A DNA stretch of 64,000 bases from Candidatus Poribacteria bacterium (GTDB taxonomy: Bacteria > Poribacteria > WGA-4E > GCA-2687025): assembly GCA_018644665.1 (NCBI GenBank), contig JABGQA010000062.1, positions 1 to 64,000 on the forward strand, read 5' to 3'. The notes beneath the pieces were generated by a model that had not been told where the DNA came from, did no database searches, and worked only from the letters and a program-made list of their open reading frames with translations. The first letter of the stretch is position 1. Each line of letters starts with the position of its first letter. The translations under genes were made by a program, and so were the position numbers. This document shows positions 27,220 through 36,043 of the stretch, one piece after another.

Positions 27220-29073
27220 ATGTCCGCACGTCGCAACCTGCCCACGCGTCCGAATATCGAACAGCTCAAGAACCAGGCGAAGGATCTTCGCGCATCGCAC
27301 AGATCCGGCAGTCCCGCATCCATCCCACGTCTGAGGGATCACCTGCCTAGCCTATCAGGGGCATCCGACGCCGCGGTTCTGGCGGCGAAGTTCTCGCTGT
27401 TGGATGCGCAGTTGGTCGTCGCTCGCGAGTACGGCTTCGACAACTGGCACATGCTCATCGAACACGTCGAATCGTCGGAACATCCGCCGTCTCCGACTGA
27501 TCCGGACGCGGACCCAAAGACTCTGCGTGTCGAGCAATTGGTACGCGACGGTCTGATGAGTTCGCGGGAGGCGGAGTATGTCCTCGCGGGCGCCACGAAG
27601 ACGCCTAGGGGCAGCGTGCGGTCGCTTGTGGAGGATATGACGCTTGCTGGCGAGTACACGGAGCGGGACATAGAGTTCATGGACGCCGCGTACCAGCGCG
27701 GCGCGCTGAGGAGCGGAGTATGCGATGTCGACCGAATGCGAGCGCTCCTCGTGGAGGAACCGTCGCTCATCGAAACCGCCGGACCTGCGGCGCTCGCTAA
27801 GGCAGTGGGTACGACCGGATCACTGCCGGCGGTCGAGTTTCTGATGGAGCGCGGCGTACCACGGCTGACACTGAACCCGTTCGAATACAGCGAACTGTCA
27901 GAGGCCGTTGGCGGCGGCAACTTTGACGGTCTGCGAGCGGTGTTCGACGCTGGGTACGCGGATGCATCCTATATCCAAGAGCAAATGGTTCACGCGGGAT
28001 GGCCTGCGCACGTCGGCTTCCTCTTCTGGGGGCGGCATGACAGCGCGATGACGGAACTGCTGCTGGATTACGGAGCGGACCGCATCCTGGACATACCCGA
28101 CGCCGGGGGCGTTACACCGCTGCAGCACTTGGTGTGGGACTGGCATGCAGGGCGTGGACGGGACCGTTCACTCTCGCTCGGCCGCCTATACCGTGAACGA
28201 GGCGCGTACTACGACCTGTTCTCCGCGTGCGGATACGATGATATAGGGCGTGTCCGGGAACTCATTGAGGAGGACGTCTCCTGCGTCAACGCCTGCCACG
28301 CAAACGGTTCCGCGCCATTGCACTGGGCCGCGCGGCAGTCGTCCTACGCGTGCGCACAGGTGCTGCTCGAGAACGGCGCGGACGTCAATGCGGTCCACCC
28401 TTCGCTGGGTTGGACGCCGCTCCACTGGGCGACGGACCTCGAAGTCATCCGCTTACTCGGCGATCACGGCGCCGACATCAATGCGCAGGACAGGAAAGGA
28501 CGCACGGCCCTCCACATAGCGACCTACGACAGCAAAAGAGCGCTTGCGGAAGGCTTGCTCGCTCTGGGACCAGACACGACGGTCCAGAACAAGAGTGGGA
28601 AGACCGCATTCGAAGTCGCGCGGGTACACTGCGCGTACTTACGCCCCACGAAATCTGGCGAGAGAGGCTGGCCGGGGCCCGACGTCCCGCTCACAATCTT
28701 CGAGGTCTTCGATCTGCCGGGGGTGGGCAAGAAGACGGTGCGAACGCTTCACGAGCAGCACGGTGTGCAGTCGCTCGATGATGTCAAACGAATGGCCCAG
28801 GACGGATCGCTCGTCGAGGTGCGCGGCATCTCCAAGAAGGCGTTCGAGAGTCTTCGCGGGATGTTCGATCTTGCCCTCACGCTGGAAGCTGTTGGAGTAT
28901 CGGATTTCAGCGTGGAGACGATGTGGGCGCTTTACGGAGTGCGAGGAGTGAGATCGCTAGACGATCTAGAGCGCATGCTACACGACGGCTCGCTGGCTGC
29001 GCCGCGCGTCGGTGGGATCGACAACCGCACCATCGACGCCATTCGAGAAGCGTTTGGGGGCCCGTTGAGATGA
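27220..29073 (+). CDS. Ankyrin-repeat protein with C-terminal helix-hairpin-helix motifs
   Basis: The ATG at 27220 follows AAGGGG by 7 bases; the product is 617 residues. The N-terminus (RPNIEQLKNQAKDLR, DAQLVVAREYGFDNWHMLIEHV) is a leader typical of certain bacterial ankyrin proteins. Ankyrin repeats run from about 160 to 465 (GSAPLHWAARQSS, LLENGADVNAVHPSLGWTPL, GADINAQDRKGRTALHIAT). The last 120 residues hold two helix-hairpin-helix-like elements (VFDLPGVGKKTVRTLHEQHG, VEVRGISKKAFESLRGMF), which usually bind DNA non-specifically. There is no signal peptide. An intracellular adaptor that links a protein partner to nucleic acid is inferred. The N-terminal leader recurs in the ankyrin gene at 54415-55755. 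Confidence 0.85.
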   Translation: MSARRNLPTRPNIEQLKNQAKDLRASHRSGSPASIPRLRDHLPSLSGASDAAVLAAKFSLLDAQLVVAREYGFDNWHMLIEHVESSEHPPSPTDPDADPKTLRVEQLVRDGLMSSREAEYVLAGATKTPRGSVRSLVEDMTLAGEYTERDIEFMDAAYQRGALRSGVCDVDRMRALLVEEPSLIETAGPAALAKAVGTTGSLPAVEFLMERGVPRLTLNPFEYSELSEAVGGGNFDGLRAVFDAGYADASYIQEQMVHAGWPAHVGFLFWGRHDSAMTELLLDYGADRILDIPDAGGVTPLQHLVWDWHAGRGRDRSLSLGRLYRERGAYYDLFSACGYDDIGRVRELIEEDVSCVNACHANGSAPLHWAARQSSYACAQVLLENGADVNAVHPSLGWTPLHWATDLEVIRLLGDHGADINAQDRKGRTALHIATYDSKRALAEGLLALGPDTTVQNKSGKTAFEVARVHCAYLRPTKSGERGWPGPDVPLTIFEVFDLPGVGKKTVRTLHEQHGVQSLDDVKRMAQDGSLVEVRGISKKAFESLRGMFDLALTLEAVGVSDFSVETMWALYGVRGVRSLDDLERMLHDGSLAAPRVGGIDNRTIDAIREAFGGPLR

Positions 29074-29286
29074 CACGTCCAGATCGCGCCGATCGAGGCT
29101 TGCGCTTCCAGACGAACAACGCGACGCACGCACGCCGCGAGTGGGCGAACGAGACGCTTCTCGGGCTATGGCTCGTTGGGCCAGTCGAGAGTACGGAGTT
29201 GCGCGCTGCTGCGCCGAACGGCCGAGGCTGGACAGGGGCGTGTCGCACTCTTACGCGGAGGGCGACACTTCCACTCGCACGCGGTC

Positions 29287-29796
29287 TCAGCGCCAAGTAC
29301 GCAGCAACTCCTCGACCTGCCGAACGGCGCGCCCGAGTGTTGGGTCCTCCCGCGCCTCTTTCTGGAGCCGCGTGAGTTCCGTACGGAGATATGGCGCCGC
29401 GCGAGGGCCGATGTCGACCAGGAGGTCTTGGGCCCCTTTCATATGCTCCCGGCGGCTGAGCCCTGCGACAAGAGCGGGGACCGTCTGCGGGAGATACTGC
29501 CTCGCCTCCTGCGCGGTTATCCAAGCGCCGCTCAGGAGGTTGCGACCGCCTTTCATGGCCGTGATGAATCGCTGGACGCGCCCAGGTAGCTTCGCGGCGG
29601 TCGAGGACGCGTTCCCAAGGCCCGCCTGCGGCACAGTCCCCGTGCCCGGAGCTACGGTTGGGCTCGCGTCGCTCTGCGCAGCAGTCGTCCGCTCGGGCGC
29701 GGGACGCGCGACGCGGGGTTGTTTGGTTGTCGCGCTGCAGCCCCAGGAGACCGCAGCCGTTGCCACGAGGACCGTCGCCGCTGATCTGAGCCGCAT
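29287..29796 (-). CDS. Putative small lipoprotein
   Basis: The ATG at 29796 follows AGGAAGG by 7 bases and yields 169 residues; a longer upstream frame lacks a ribosome site. The leader MRLRSAATVLVATAAVSWGC ends in a cysteine suitable for lipidation, although the lipobox (SWGC) is not ideal. A Pro/Thr/Ala-rich linker follows, then a helical C-terminus (AAPYLRTELTRLQKEARED, LGRAVRQVEELLRTW) that resembles a HEAT-like repeat pair. I recognise no family. It is probably anchored to the membrane and involved in protein contacts. Confidence 0.65.
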   Translation of the reverse strand: MRLRSAATVLVATAAVSWGCSATTKQPRVARPAPERTTAAQSDASPTVAPGTGTVPQAGLGNASSTAAKLPGRVQRFITAMKGGRNLLSGAWITAQEARQYLPQTVPALVAGLSRREHMKGAQDLLVDIGPRAAPYLRTELTRLQKEAREDPTLGRAVRQVEELLRTWR

Positions 29797-29928
29797 TGCG
29801 CTGCCTTCCTGTCGGACGGAGTCGTCTTCGGCGGGTGGAAACATGATACCGATTTGCTATGTGTCGCGCACGCGTGTGAGCGGGGGCGTCTAGCGGTGGC
29901 CGCATCATGGCGCGTCGACGGCGGAGAC

Positions 29929-30249
29929 TCACGCGGCCGAACGGGTGGCGGAGCGGAGGCGATCTAGCGCCTGCGCGATGCGGCGGGAGACGACCTTCGC
30001 CGGGAGGTCGAGGGCGGCGGCGATGTCGCAGTATGAGCGGTCCTCCATCACGTGCATGAGCGTGGGGACGCGGAGGCGGCGAGGCAGCCGCGCGACCGCA
30101 AGCCCTGGAGTGTCGCACGCCATCAGCGGCGGCAGAGCGTATTGCCTCGCCCACGCGCCACCCGGCGCGCGTTCCGCCTCAGACTCGTGGGCGCGACATA
30201 TTCCGCCTGCCCACCTGTTGAGACCGATGGCTACCCGGTCGTCAGACAC
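29929..30249 (-). pseudogene. ECF sigma factor region-4 fragment
   Basis: The 106-codon frame from GTG 30249 has a C-terminal half that reads as sigma-70 region 4 (PRRLRVPTLMHVMEDRSYCDIAAALDLPAKVVSRRIAQAL). The preceding part (AWARQYALPPLMACDTPG) is not region 2, and no region 2 is found upstream before the divergent histidine kinase gene. Without region 2 it cannot work as a normal sigma factor. It is either a decayed gene or a stand-alone helix-turn-helix protein. The upstream 230 bases are shared with the kinase promoter. Confidence 0.55.
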
Positions 30250-30480
30250 CGAGTAGCGCCCTTCGCAGACGACCTCAAGCGTGCTGCTTGTCGCGGATGG
30301 CCGAGGCCTCGCGCCTGGGCACCTCGCCTCTGGCCCGCCAGACAGGCGCGGCCGTCAGCCGATGAGGTTGTGTCCGTAGGTTGGCCTTGCTAGGTTCACC
30401 GACTGAACGTCCCCGCCGTGCAGGGCAGGCGATGCGGCCAACCGGCGGGAACGCGCCCGGAACAGGAGGATGGCGGCCAC

Positions 30481-32178
30481 ATGGGGGATCGGCGTGCACC
30501 GGAGGCATCCCGTGCGGAGCTCCTCGCGGAAGTTGAGGCTCTGCGAGCGCAGGTCCGTGAGTTGTCGTCCACGGACGACGACTCGGCAGTCCTCGCCGCG
30601 CGGTTGGAGCGCGAACGCGCCGAGCAGTATCTGGATATTGCGGGCGTCATGCTCATCGGCCTCGACGCGCGCGGCCATGTCGCCTACGCGAACCGCAAGG
30701 CGTGCGAAATCCTCGGTTGCGAACGAGACGAAGTGGTCGACGCGCCGTGGATCGACCGATTCCTCCCCGAACGTATACGGGAGGAAGTGCATCTCCTGTT
30801 CGGACAGGTGGTCCGTGGCGAAACCCCGCCGGTGGGCGATTACGTCGCCCAAGTCACGCGGAAGTGCGGCTCCGAACGGACCATCCGGTGGTACAACACC
30901 GTCGTGCGGGACGACTGCGGCGCCGTCGTCGGGACGCTCAGCTCGGGCGAGGACATCACCGACGAACTGAGGGCCGCGGCCGACCTCGCCGCGAGCGAAG
31001 CGAAGTTCCGCGCGATCTTCGAGGAATCGAACGTCGCGATGGGCCTGGCCGACCCGCGTGGGCAGATCATCGAGGCGAACCGCGCGCTACAAGAGATGCT
31101 GGGCTACTCCGCCGAAGAGCTCGCCGGCATGCATGTCATCGACTGCATCCATCCCACCCACCGAGAACGGATCGCGCGGCTCTATCGCGGAACCGCGGAG
31201 GGGCTCTCACCAGGCACACGGGACGAGACTCTGTATGTGCGCAAGGATGGGGGCGCCGTGTGGGGATCGCGAGTAGGCACCCCCGTGCGCACGCCGGACG
31301 GTGAACTCCTCGGGCTGGCCGTGACGCTGGTGGACATCACGGACCGCAAGCGGCGTGAAGAGGAGACGCGAGACGCGAACGCCGAACTCGAGAGGCTCGT
31401 GGGCAAGCGCACGGCGGACCTCACGGCGGTCAATCAGCGGCTACAGGACGAACTGGGGCTCCGCCAGGAGACCGAGGCGTCTTTGCGCGCTACGGAGGAC
31501 GACCGGCGGCGTCTCGTGGAACAACTGCTGACCGCGCAGGAACGCGAACGCACGGAGATCGCCCGGGAACTGCACGACCAGGCCGGCCAGGCCCTCAGCT
31601 CTCTTCTCGTCGGGTTGAAGTCACTGCGGAAGATGGACGACGACGAGTCGGATCGACACATCGACACGCTTCGGGCCACGACGGGTCGCGTGCTCGATGA
31701 GGTCCGCACGCTCTCGTTCGCTCTGCGACCACCGTCGCTGGACGAGTTCGGTTTGGTAGCGGCCCTGGAGCGTGATATGGAGGTCATGCAAAAGCAGGGC
31801 GACGTTCGCCTGGACTTCGTCGCCGATGAGACCGTCCCGTCCGAGTTGCCGGACGACGTCGAGATCGCCGTGTATCGGGTGGTACACGCGGCGCTGACGA
31901 ACGCCCGCCAACACGCGCGGGCGGAGAACGTGAGCGTGCTGCTGCGCGTGCGCGGCGCCCTGCTGCACGTCATCGTCGATGATGATGGGGTCGGGTTCGA
32001 TGTCGAGTCCGTGCTCGACGGCCCGGTCGAAGGACGGTTCGGCCTGCTGGCGATGCAGGAGCGTCTCCGTCCGGTCGCGGGCTCCGTGGAGTTCGAGTCC
32101 GCGCCAGGAGCTGGCTCCACGGTCTTCATACGGGTCCCGACCGGCCCGGACACACCGTCCGGCGATTCGGCCCGCTGA
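30481..32178 (+). CDS. PAS-PAS sensor histidine kinase, HisKA_3 (NarL/DesK-type)
   Basis: The ATG at 30481 gives 565 residues. There are two PAS domains (about residues 45-165 and 170-295; YANRKACEILGCERDEVV and EANRALQEMLGYSAEEL), then a coiled coil and a HisKA_3 dimerisation domain with phosphorylatable H365 in ARELHDQAGQALSSLL. The HATPase_c domain has the N box (ALTNARQHA), G1 (DDDGVGFD) and G2 (GRFGLLAMQERL). No membrane segment is seen, so it senses a cytoplasmic signal, perhaps redox or a small ligand. Its partner should be a LuxR/NarL-type response regulator, but none is encoded in the window, making it an orphan kinase. An upstream GTG start at 30418 is less likely. Confidence 0.92.
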   Translation: MGDRRAPEASRAELLAEVEALRAQVRELSSTDDDSAVLAARLERERAEQYLDIAGVMLIGLDARGHVAYANRKACEILGCERDEVVDAPWIDRFLPERIREEVHLLFGQVVRGETPPVGDYVAQVTRKCGSERTIRWYNTVVRDDCGAVVGTLSSGEDITDELRAAADLAASEAKFRAIFEESNVAMGLADPRGQIIEANRALQEMLGYSAEELAGMHVIDCIHPTHRERIARLYRGTAEGLSPGTRDETLYVRKDGGAVWGSRVGTPVRTPDGELLGLAVTLVDITDRKRREEETRDANAELERLVGKRTADLTAVNQRLQDELGLRQETEASLRATEDDRRRLVEQLLTAQERERTEIARELHDQAGQALSSLLVGLKSLRKMDDDESDRHIDTLRATTGRVLDEVRTLSFALRPPSLDEFGLVAALERDMEVMQKQGDVRLDFVADETVPSELPDDVEIAVYRVVHAALTNARQHARAENVSVLLRVRGALLHVIVDDDGVGFDVESVLDGPVEGRFGLLAMQERLRPVAGSVEFESAPGAGSTVFIRVPTGPDTPSGDSAR

Positions 32179-32196
32179 GAACGCGCCGCGCCCTCC

Positions 32197-32325
32197 CTAC
32201 GCCCGAGTATCCACAGCCCTGAGCGACCGCGCCACGAGCGCCGGATTCGTCGGCACGAGGTGGTCGGCGCCGCTGACATCGTCCGGCGCCACCGATTCGC
32301 GTTGAACCGACCGGCCGGTCCCCAT
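32197..32325 (-). pseudogene. Possible C-terminal remnant of an alpha/beta hydrolase
   Basis: A 42-codon frame on the minus strand contains VSGADHLVPTNPALVARSL before its stop, which resembles the catalytic-His end of an alpha/beta hydrolase. No upstream part of such a gene is present. The rest of the 323-base gap (32179-32501) holds only a GGCCTCGCGAGGCC palindrome at 32363-32376. Confidence 0.3.
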
Positions 32326-32501
32326 CTAGCATGCTCATACGTCCGCCGCTCACGCGGTGGCAGGCCTCGCGAGGCCACACCCTCGCGGAGGCCGCTTGGC
32401 CTTCTCGAAGCCATTGCGGGGTCCGGCACCGGACTCCGCCCGAGCCTATCGGGTGATCTCAACCGGTCTCGGAATACGGGACGCCTCATAGGAGGACCAA
32501 A

Positions 32502-33032
32502 ATGTCAGCGGAGACTCCGTATGGCATCGAGCAGATGCAGCTCTACTTCTCGACGACAGCCGGGGCGGCGACTCCCGCCGCCGCGAACCTCGTCGGGGAG
32601 TTCCGAGGCGAGCCGTCCATCAGCGACGTGTCCGCTACCGCCGTTTGGCGGGGTCAGGACCGCGTGGGGAAGAACGCGATCTTCCACGATCGCGAGGTCT
32701 CGATGACGGTCCCCGGGTTCTCGTTCGATTCGTCGGTCGTCATGACGAAGTTCCTGAACGGAACCCAAACCGCCGCGACCACGCTGCATGGCGGCAGCGC
32801 GGCGGCGCGTAGCGACAAGCTGACGGTGAATTCGAATCCGCTCACGGGCGAGTGGCTGATCGAGGGTCTCAACACCGAGGACGGGAAGACATTCCAGGTC
32901 CTGGTGCACAACGCCTTCATCACGTCGGTCAACCCGACCTTGGGCAGGACGGACTTCGCCGTGCTGGACGTGAACCTGACGTTGATGGCAGACGACGCCA
33001 ACGACGTGTGGGAAATCCTGCACGAGAGCTAG
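32502..33032 (+). CDS. Phage-like major tail tube protein
   Basis: The ATG at 32502 follows GGAGGA by 7 bases. The 176-residue protein is beta-rich with the features of siphovirus tail tube proteins: short N-terminal arm, NLVGEFRGEPSISDVSATAV, a long central strand pair (GFSFDSSVVMTKFLNG) and a closing VLDVNLTLMADDANDVW. The call rests on this general shape and on the context: a strong hairpin immediately downstream, then two small tail-chaperone-like genes. No capsid, portal or terminase gene is present, so a full prophage is not encoded here. It may be part of a tail-like particle or a remnant. Confidence 0.6.
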   Translation: MSAETPYGIEQMQLYFSTTAGAATPAAANLVGEFRGEPSISDVSATAVWRGQDRVGKNAIFHDREVSMTVPGFSFDSSVVMTKFLNGTQTAATTLHGGSAAARSDKLTVNSNPLTGEWLIEGLNTEDGKTFQVLVHNAFITSVNPTLGRTDFAVLDVNLTLMADDANDVWEILHES

Positions 33033-33038
33033 ACAGTC

Positions 33039-33058
33039 GGGCGGGCTTCGGCCCGCCC
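33039..33058 (+). terminator. Perfect GC hairpin with UUCG loop after the tail tube gene
   Basis: GGGCGGGC (33039-33046) pairs perfectly with GCCCGCCC (33051-33058) around a TTCG tetraloop, 6 bases past the stop at 33032. Only two T follow, so it probably reduces rather than stops read-through, giving more tail tube than chaperone transcript. Confidence 0.75.
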
Positions 33059-33124
33059 TTCCATACCACCGGCGGCCATGTGGGCGGAGCCCAGACACAT
33101 CCTGAATACGAAGACGGACCCATC

Positions 33125-33610
33125 ATGAGCAATGAACGACTGTCGGACGCGATCGGCGACGTGGACCCCAACCGAACCGAGTTTCCCACCCCCGAGCGGA
33201 TAAAGGCCGGAAGCGCGACCGTCGTCGCCATGGCGGTCATCGAGGCCGACCTGGACGTGTCGCTTATGGACGACGCGTTCTGGGTGTCGCTATGGCGGGA
33301 GCGCGGCGTCACGCGGCTCGCGAAGCTGGTGTGGGCGCTCGTGAATCAGCATCGCCTGGCGGACGAGCAGGCGCCCATCTGGACGGAGCGCGACGTACAG
33401 TCGCGCATCGACGCGAGTAGCCTCCACGCGTATCTGCTCGCGGCTTTGCGCGCTTACGGTCAGGAGGACTTCGCCGACGCCCTCGAGGAGACGTTGTCGC
33501 GACCGAAATCCGAGGTTGGGAACGCGCCTGCCCCAACCGACGACTCCGAGGAGGAAGCGCCCCGCCCTACACCCGCGATGGGCAACGCGCCAGCGGAGCA
33601 CGCGGCGTAA
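33125..33610 (+). CDS. Putative tail assembly chaperone (gpG-like)
   Basis: The 161-residue protein begins at ATG 33125 with a weak ribosome site. A folded, helical N-terminal part (RIKAGSATVVAMAVIEADLD, LVWALVNQHRLAD, AYLLAALRAYGQEDFADALE) precedes a low-complexity acidic/Pro tail. Size and position after a tail tube gene fit the gpG-type chaperone that coats the tape measure protein. The frame -1 to it is open from 33421 through the next ORF, the usual layout for a programmed -1 frameshift that makes a gpGT fusion. I see no classical slippery heptamer. Confidence 0.5.
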   Translation: MSNERLSDAIGDVDPNRTEFPTPERIKAGSATVVAMAVIEADLDVSLMDDAFWVSLWRERGVTRLAKLVWALVNQHRLADEQAPIWTERDVQSRIDASSLHAYLLAALRAYGQEDFADALEETLSRPKSEVGNAPAPTDDSEEEAPRPTPAMGNAPAEHAA

Positions 33611-33618
33611 GCTGGGCG

Positions 33619-33897
33619 GTGGTATTCGAGCGATTCGCGCGCGAATACGGCTGGACGCCCGCGACATGTCGGCGCTTGACGATCCGCCAGATCCAGACGT
33701 ATTGGCAGGCGATGCACGCGCGCTACGCCAGCGAGCGATCCGCGACGGGCATCGCCCGGCCCGGAAAGGGCGCGGCAGGGACATCGGCAGGCGGCGCGAG
33801 ACCCGTCGTCGAGCAGAGCCAGACCGCAGACGGCCGCACCGTCCGCCGCTACAACCTGCTGTCGATGTGGGACCGCATGCGGAATGCGGGGACATAG
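33619..33897 (+). CDS. Putative gpT-like tail chaperone extension
   Basis: From GTG 33619 the frame encodes 92 residues (FERFAREYGWTPATCRRLTI, RQIQTYWQAMHARYASE), a helical segment like the T part of tail chaperones or a short DUF found before tape measure genes. No ribosome site precedes the GTG. The frame has no stop back to 33421, so it overlaps the end of the upstream gene by 190 bases in the -1 frame. Expression as a frameshift extension is therefore plausible. It ends at 33897, and the tape measure gene expected next is absent. Confidence 0.5.
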   Translation: MVFERFAREYGWTPATCRRLTIRQIQTYWQAMHARYASERSATGIARPGKGAAGTSAGGARPVVEQSQTADGRTVRRYNLLSMWDRMRNAGT

Positions 33898-34694
33898 CGC
33901 CCGTGAGGTCCACAGCACAAAGTGCCGGCGGCGGGGCTCTAGATCACACCTCGGCTCGTGACGCGAGTGGACCCCTGCGTAGGGAGATGGGTCGTATGTG
34001 CTGCCGACGAGGGGCGCAGCCGTCTATCCGCGGCGGGGAGTTCGCTCATGCCATTCGGACGCTCACGTGGGCGCGGGTCATGGCGGGTGGGGCGGTAGCG
34101 CGGACGCACGTTGCGGGAGCCCGGCGCCGGCTGCGAGGCTGACTCGACAAAGTGCCCACGCGCGCTCGTTGGGTCGGACTATACCTAATGGCGCGCGCGG
34201 TTTACGTGCGGGCGGGTGGACGATGCGCCCACAAGGCGAGGTCGTTCGCCCTAACCCGTGGCGGGGCCGCGCGCGTCCACCCGCCCAGCTTCCCAATCGA
34301 CCCGGCTCAGACCCAGAACGACTCGCTGACGACTCACGCATGGGCCGCATATCGCCGCCCTCCGCGATTCCCTCGACGCGCCACCGAACCGCCTGCTCGT
34401 GTGTCGGCCCATCGCGCAGATAATGTGCCCCTACCACGGCGCCGCTCGCCACTATAGTGGTTGGAGCGCGGGCCTGTGGGGGCGCGCGGCGTGCCACACG
34501 GCGACGCCGAGTGTTACCCAGGGTACCCGCGCTCCATCTGCGGCGCTGGTCGCGCACCAGCGTCGCGGACTCCTCCCGCGTGCGGCGAGAAGCCGCGCCA
34601 GAAGAACTCGCACGCTCGGCGGCCCGAGCCCTCGCGATGTATTCTGTGTCCGCGGCCGGCGCCCCACCGAGGCCGGGATCTGGGAAGCAGGCAC
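33898..34694. other. 800-base non-coding stretch with large inverted repeat
   Basis: I find no supported gene between the tail module and the HicB-like gene. GGGCGGGTGGACG (34210-34222) and its exact reverse complement (34274-34286) form a 13-bp inverted repeat with a 51-base loop. CCACTATAGTGG (34449-34460) is a perfect 12-bp palindrome. The stretch may be decayed phage DNA or hold a structured RNA. Confidence 0.45.
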
Positions 34695-34928
34695 ATGCCG
34701 CAGCGCCACACGAGAGTTCCCATCATCTTGACCGCCGACGAGGACGGAGGCTTCGTCGTCGAGAGCCCGACCATGCCCGGCTGCATCTCCCAGGGGGACA
34801 CCGTCGAGGAGGCCCTGGAGAACATCAGAGACGTTATCGACGGTTGGGTCCGAGTGCAGCGGGACCACGGCCACCCCACAGCCTTCGAGCAGACAGACGA
34901 GTTCCGATGGCTCGATGTGATGGTCTGA
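34695..34928 (+). CDS. HicB-like antitoxin without a HicA partner
   Basis: The 77-residue protein has the HicB/RNase-H-like core VPIILTADEDGGFVVESPTM followed by PGCISQGDTVEEALENI, which is characteristic of the partial RNase H fold of HicB antitoxins. The C-terminus (RWLDVMV) is short and lacks a clear helix-turn-helix. HicA toxins are small (about 60-80 residues) and adjacent, but neither side holds one: the upstream 800 bases are non-coding and downstream is a minus-strand gene. It may be an orphan antitoxin or an unrelated HicB-fold protein. Confidence 0.78.
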   Translation: MPQRHTRVPIILTADEDGGFVVESPTMPGCISQGDTVEEALENIRDVIDGWVRVQRDHGHPTAFEQTDEFRWLDVMV

Positions 34929-34943
34929 CGCCGCCCGGCCGAG

Positions 34944-35930
34944 TCAGCCGGCCTCCGCGTTCGCCCGCTCGACTAGAGCGTTCATGTAGCCGATCGTGTA
35001 CGCCGTGCCGATGCGCCCGTCGTCCGCCATCGCGGGGATGTGGTCCGGGATCACGACGCCGTTAAAATCGACGTCCCGCAGCGCGTTCATGACGGTGGAC
35101 ATGTCCATGTAGCCGTTGTCGAGAAAGGTCTCGACGAAATGCGGCAGCGGCCGGTCGACGTTGCGGAAGTGCACCTTGAAGATCTTGCGACGCTCGCCGA
35201 AGTAGTGGATGGCGTCCACGACGGACTTGCCCATCGCGTCGCCGCCCTCCAACCAGCAACCGACGCAGAGGCACAGCCCGACGTTTGGGCTGTCCGCGAT
35301 CTCCACCGCGCGCACGTAGCCCTCGAAGTTGCTGAGGATGCATCGAGGCACGCCGCCCAACGCGATGCCTGGCGGATCGTCCGGGTGCATGCCGATCATG
35401 ACGCCCGCCTCCTCGGCGACGGGGGCCACCTCCGTGATGAACGACGTGAAGTTGTCCCAGATCTCCTGCTCGCTGTATTCGCGGTCGTGCGTGAGCGCCG
35501 TGCTCGCCGTGTCCGTGTTGAACGCGCGGGCGCTGGCTCCGGCCCGCGTCTCTTCGCGCTCCGTGCTCCAGACGCTGTTCGCCATGTGCGCGTAGGTCGT
35601 GTACGGAATGCCCGCCTTCCCGAGCGCCCGGATGTGGCGCTTGTACTCCGCGACCTTTTCGTCGCGATTCGGCAGGTTGAGAACGATGGCGTCCACGTTG
35701 TGGACGGAGCTGCTCCCGAAGCCGTAGATGCTGACGCCAGCCTTCTCGAAACGCTCGCGGCGACTCGCGTAGTACTCGTAGTTGGCGTTCTCGGCGCCCG
35801 TCCACAGGACGGCATGCGCAACGCCCATCCGCGCGACGAGCTGGAGATCGGCGTCGCTCGCCTCCGGCCGCACCTGCGCGGCGACCTTTATACCTGGCGC
35901 GATGGCATCCAACGGGCTCTGAACAGACAT
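34944..35930 (-). CDS. Mannonate dehydratase-like protein (UxuA family)
   Basis: The ATG at 35930 (GGGGA upstream) gives 328 residues. The TIM-barrel enzyme has family segments MIGMHPDDPP, LCLCVGCWLEGGD, KIFKVHFRNVDRPLP and VIPDHIPAM, which correspond to the metal-binding and substrate-binding regions of D-mannonate dehydratase (EC 4.2.1.8). That enzyme converts D-mannonate to 2-keto-3-deoxygluconate in hexuronate breakdown. The family motif near RPDHG is altered here to IPDHIP, so the substrate may be a related sugar acid. It is cytoplasmic. Its start is 114 bases from the stop of the upstream outer-membrane protein gene, and both are on the minus strand, so they may be co-transcribed. Confidence 0.85.
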   Translation of the reverse strand: MSVQSPLDAIAPGIKVAAQVRPEASDADLQLVARMGVAHAVLWTGAENANYEYYASRRERFEKAGVSIYGFGSSSVHNVDAIVLNLPNRDEKVAEYKRHIRALGKAGIPYTTYAHMANSVWSTEREETRAGASARAFNTDTASTALTHDREYSEQEIWDNFTSFITEVAPVAEEAGVMIGMHPDDPPGIALGGVPRCILSNFEGYVRAVEIADSPNVGLCLCVGCWLEGGDAMGKSVVDAIHYFGERRKIFKVHFRNVDRPLPHFVETFLDNGYMDMSTVMNALRDVDFNGVVIPDHIPAMADDGRIGTAYTIGYMNALVERANAEAG

Positions 35931-36043
35931 GGCGGTTCCCCATGCGAGCGGAAGGGCGGCGCGTCGTCGACGGCCCGCATGTTGTAGCCTGAATTCGCGA
36001 GCGACGCTACGGGAGCCAATCGTACGCTGGGCGTTCCCGCCGC

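Noticed and set aside
28907..30154. 415-residue minus-strand frame
   Set aside because: Arg/Pro-rich composition and no ribosome site; it overlaps the end of the ankyrin gene, the lipoprotein gene and the sigma fragment, so it is a GC-driven shadow frame.
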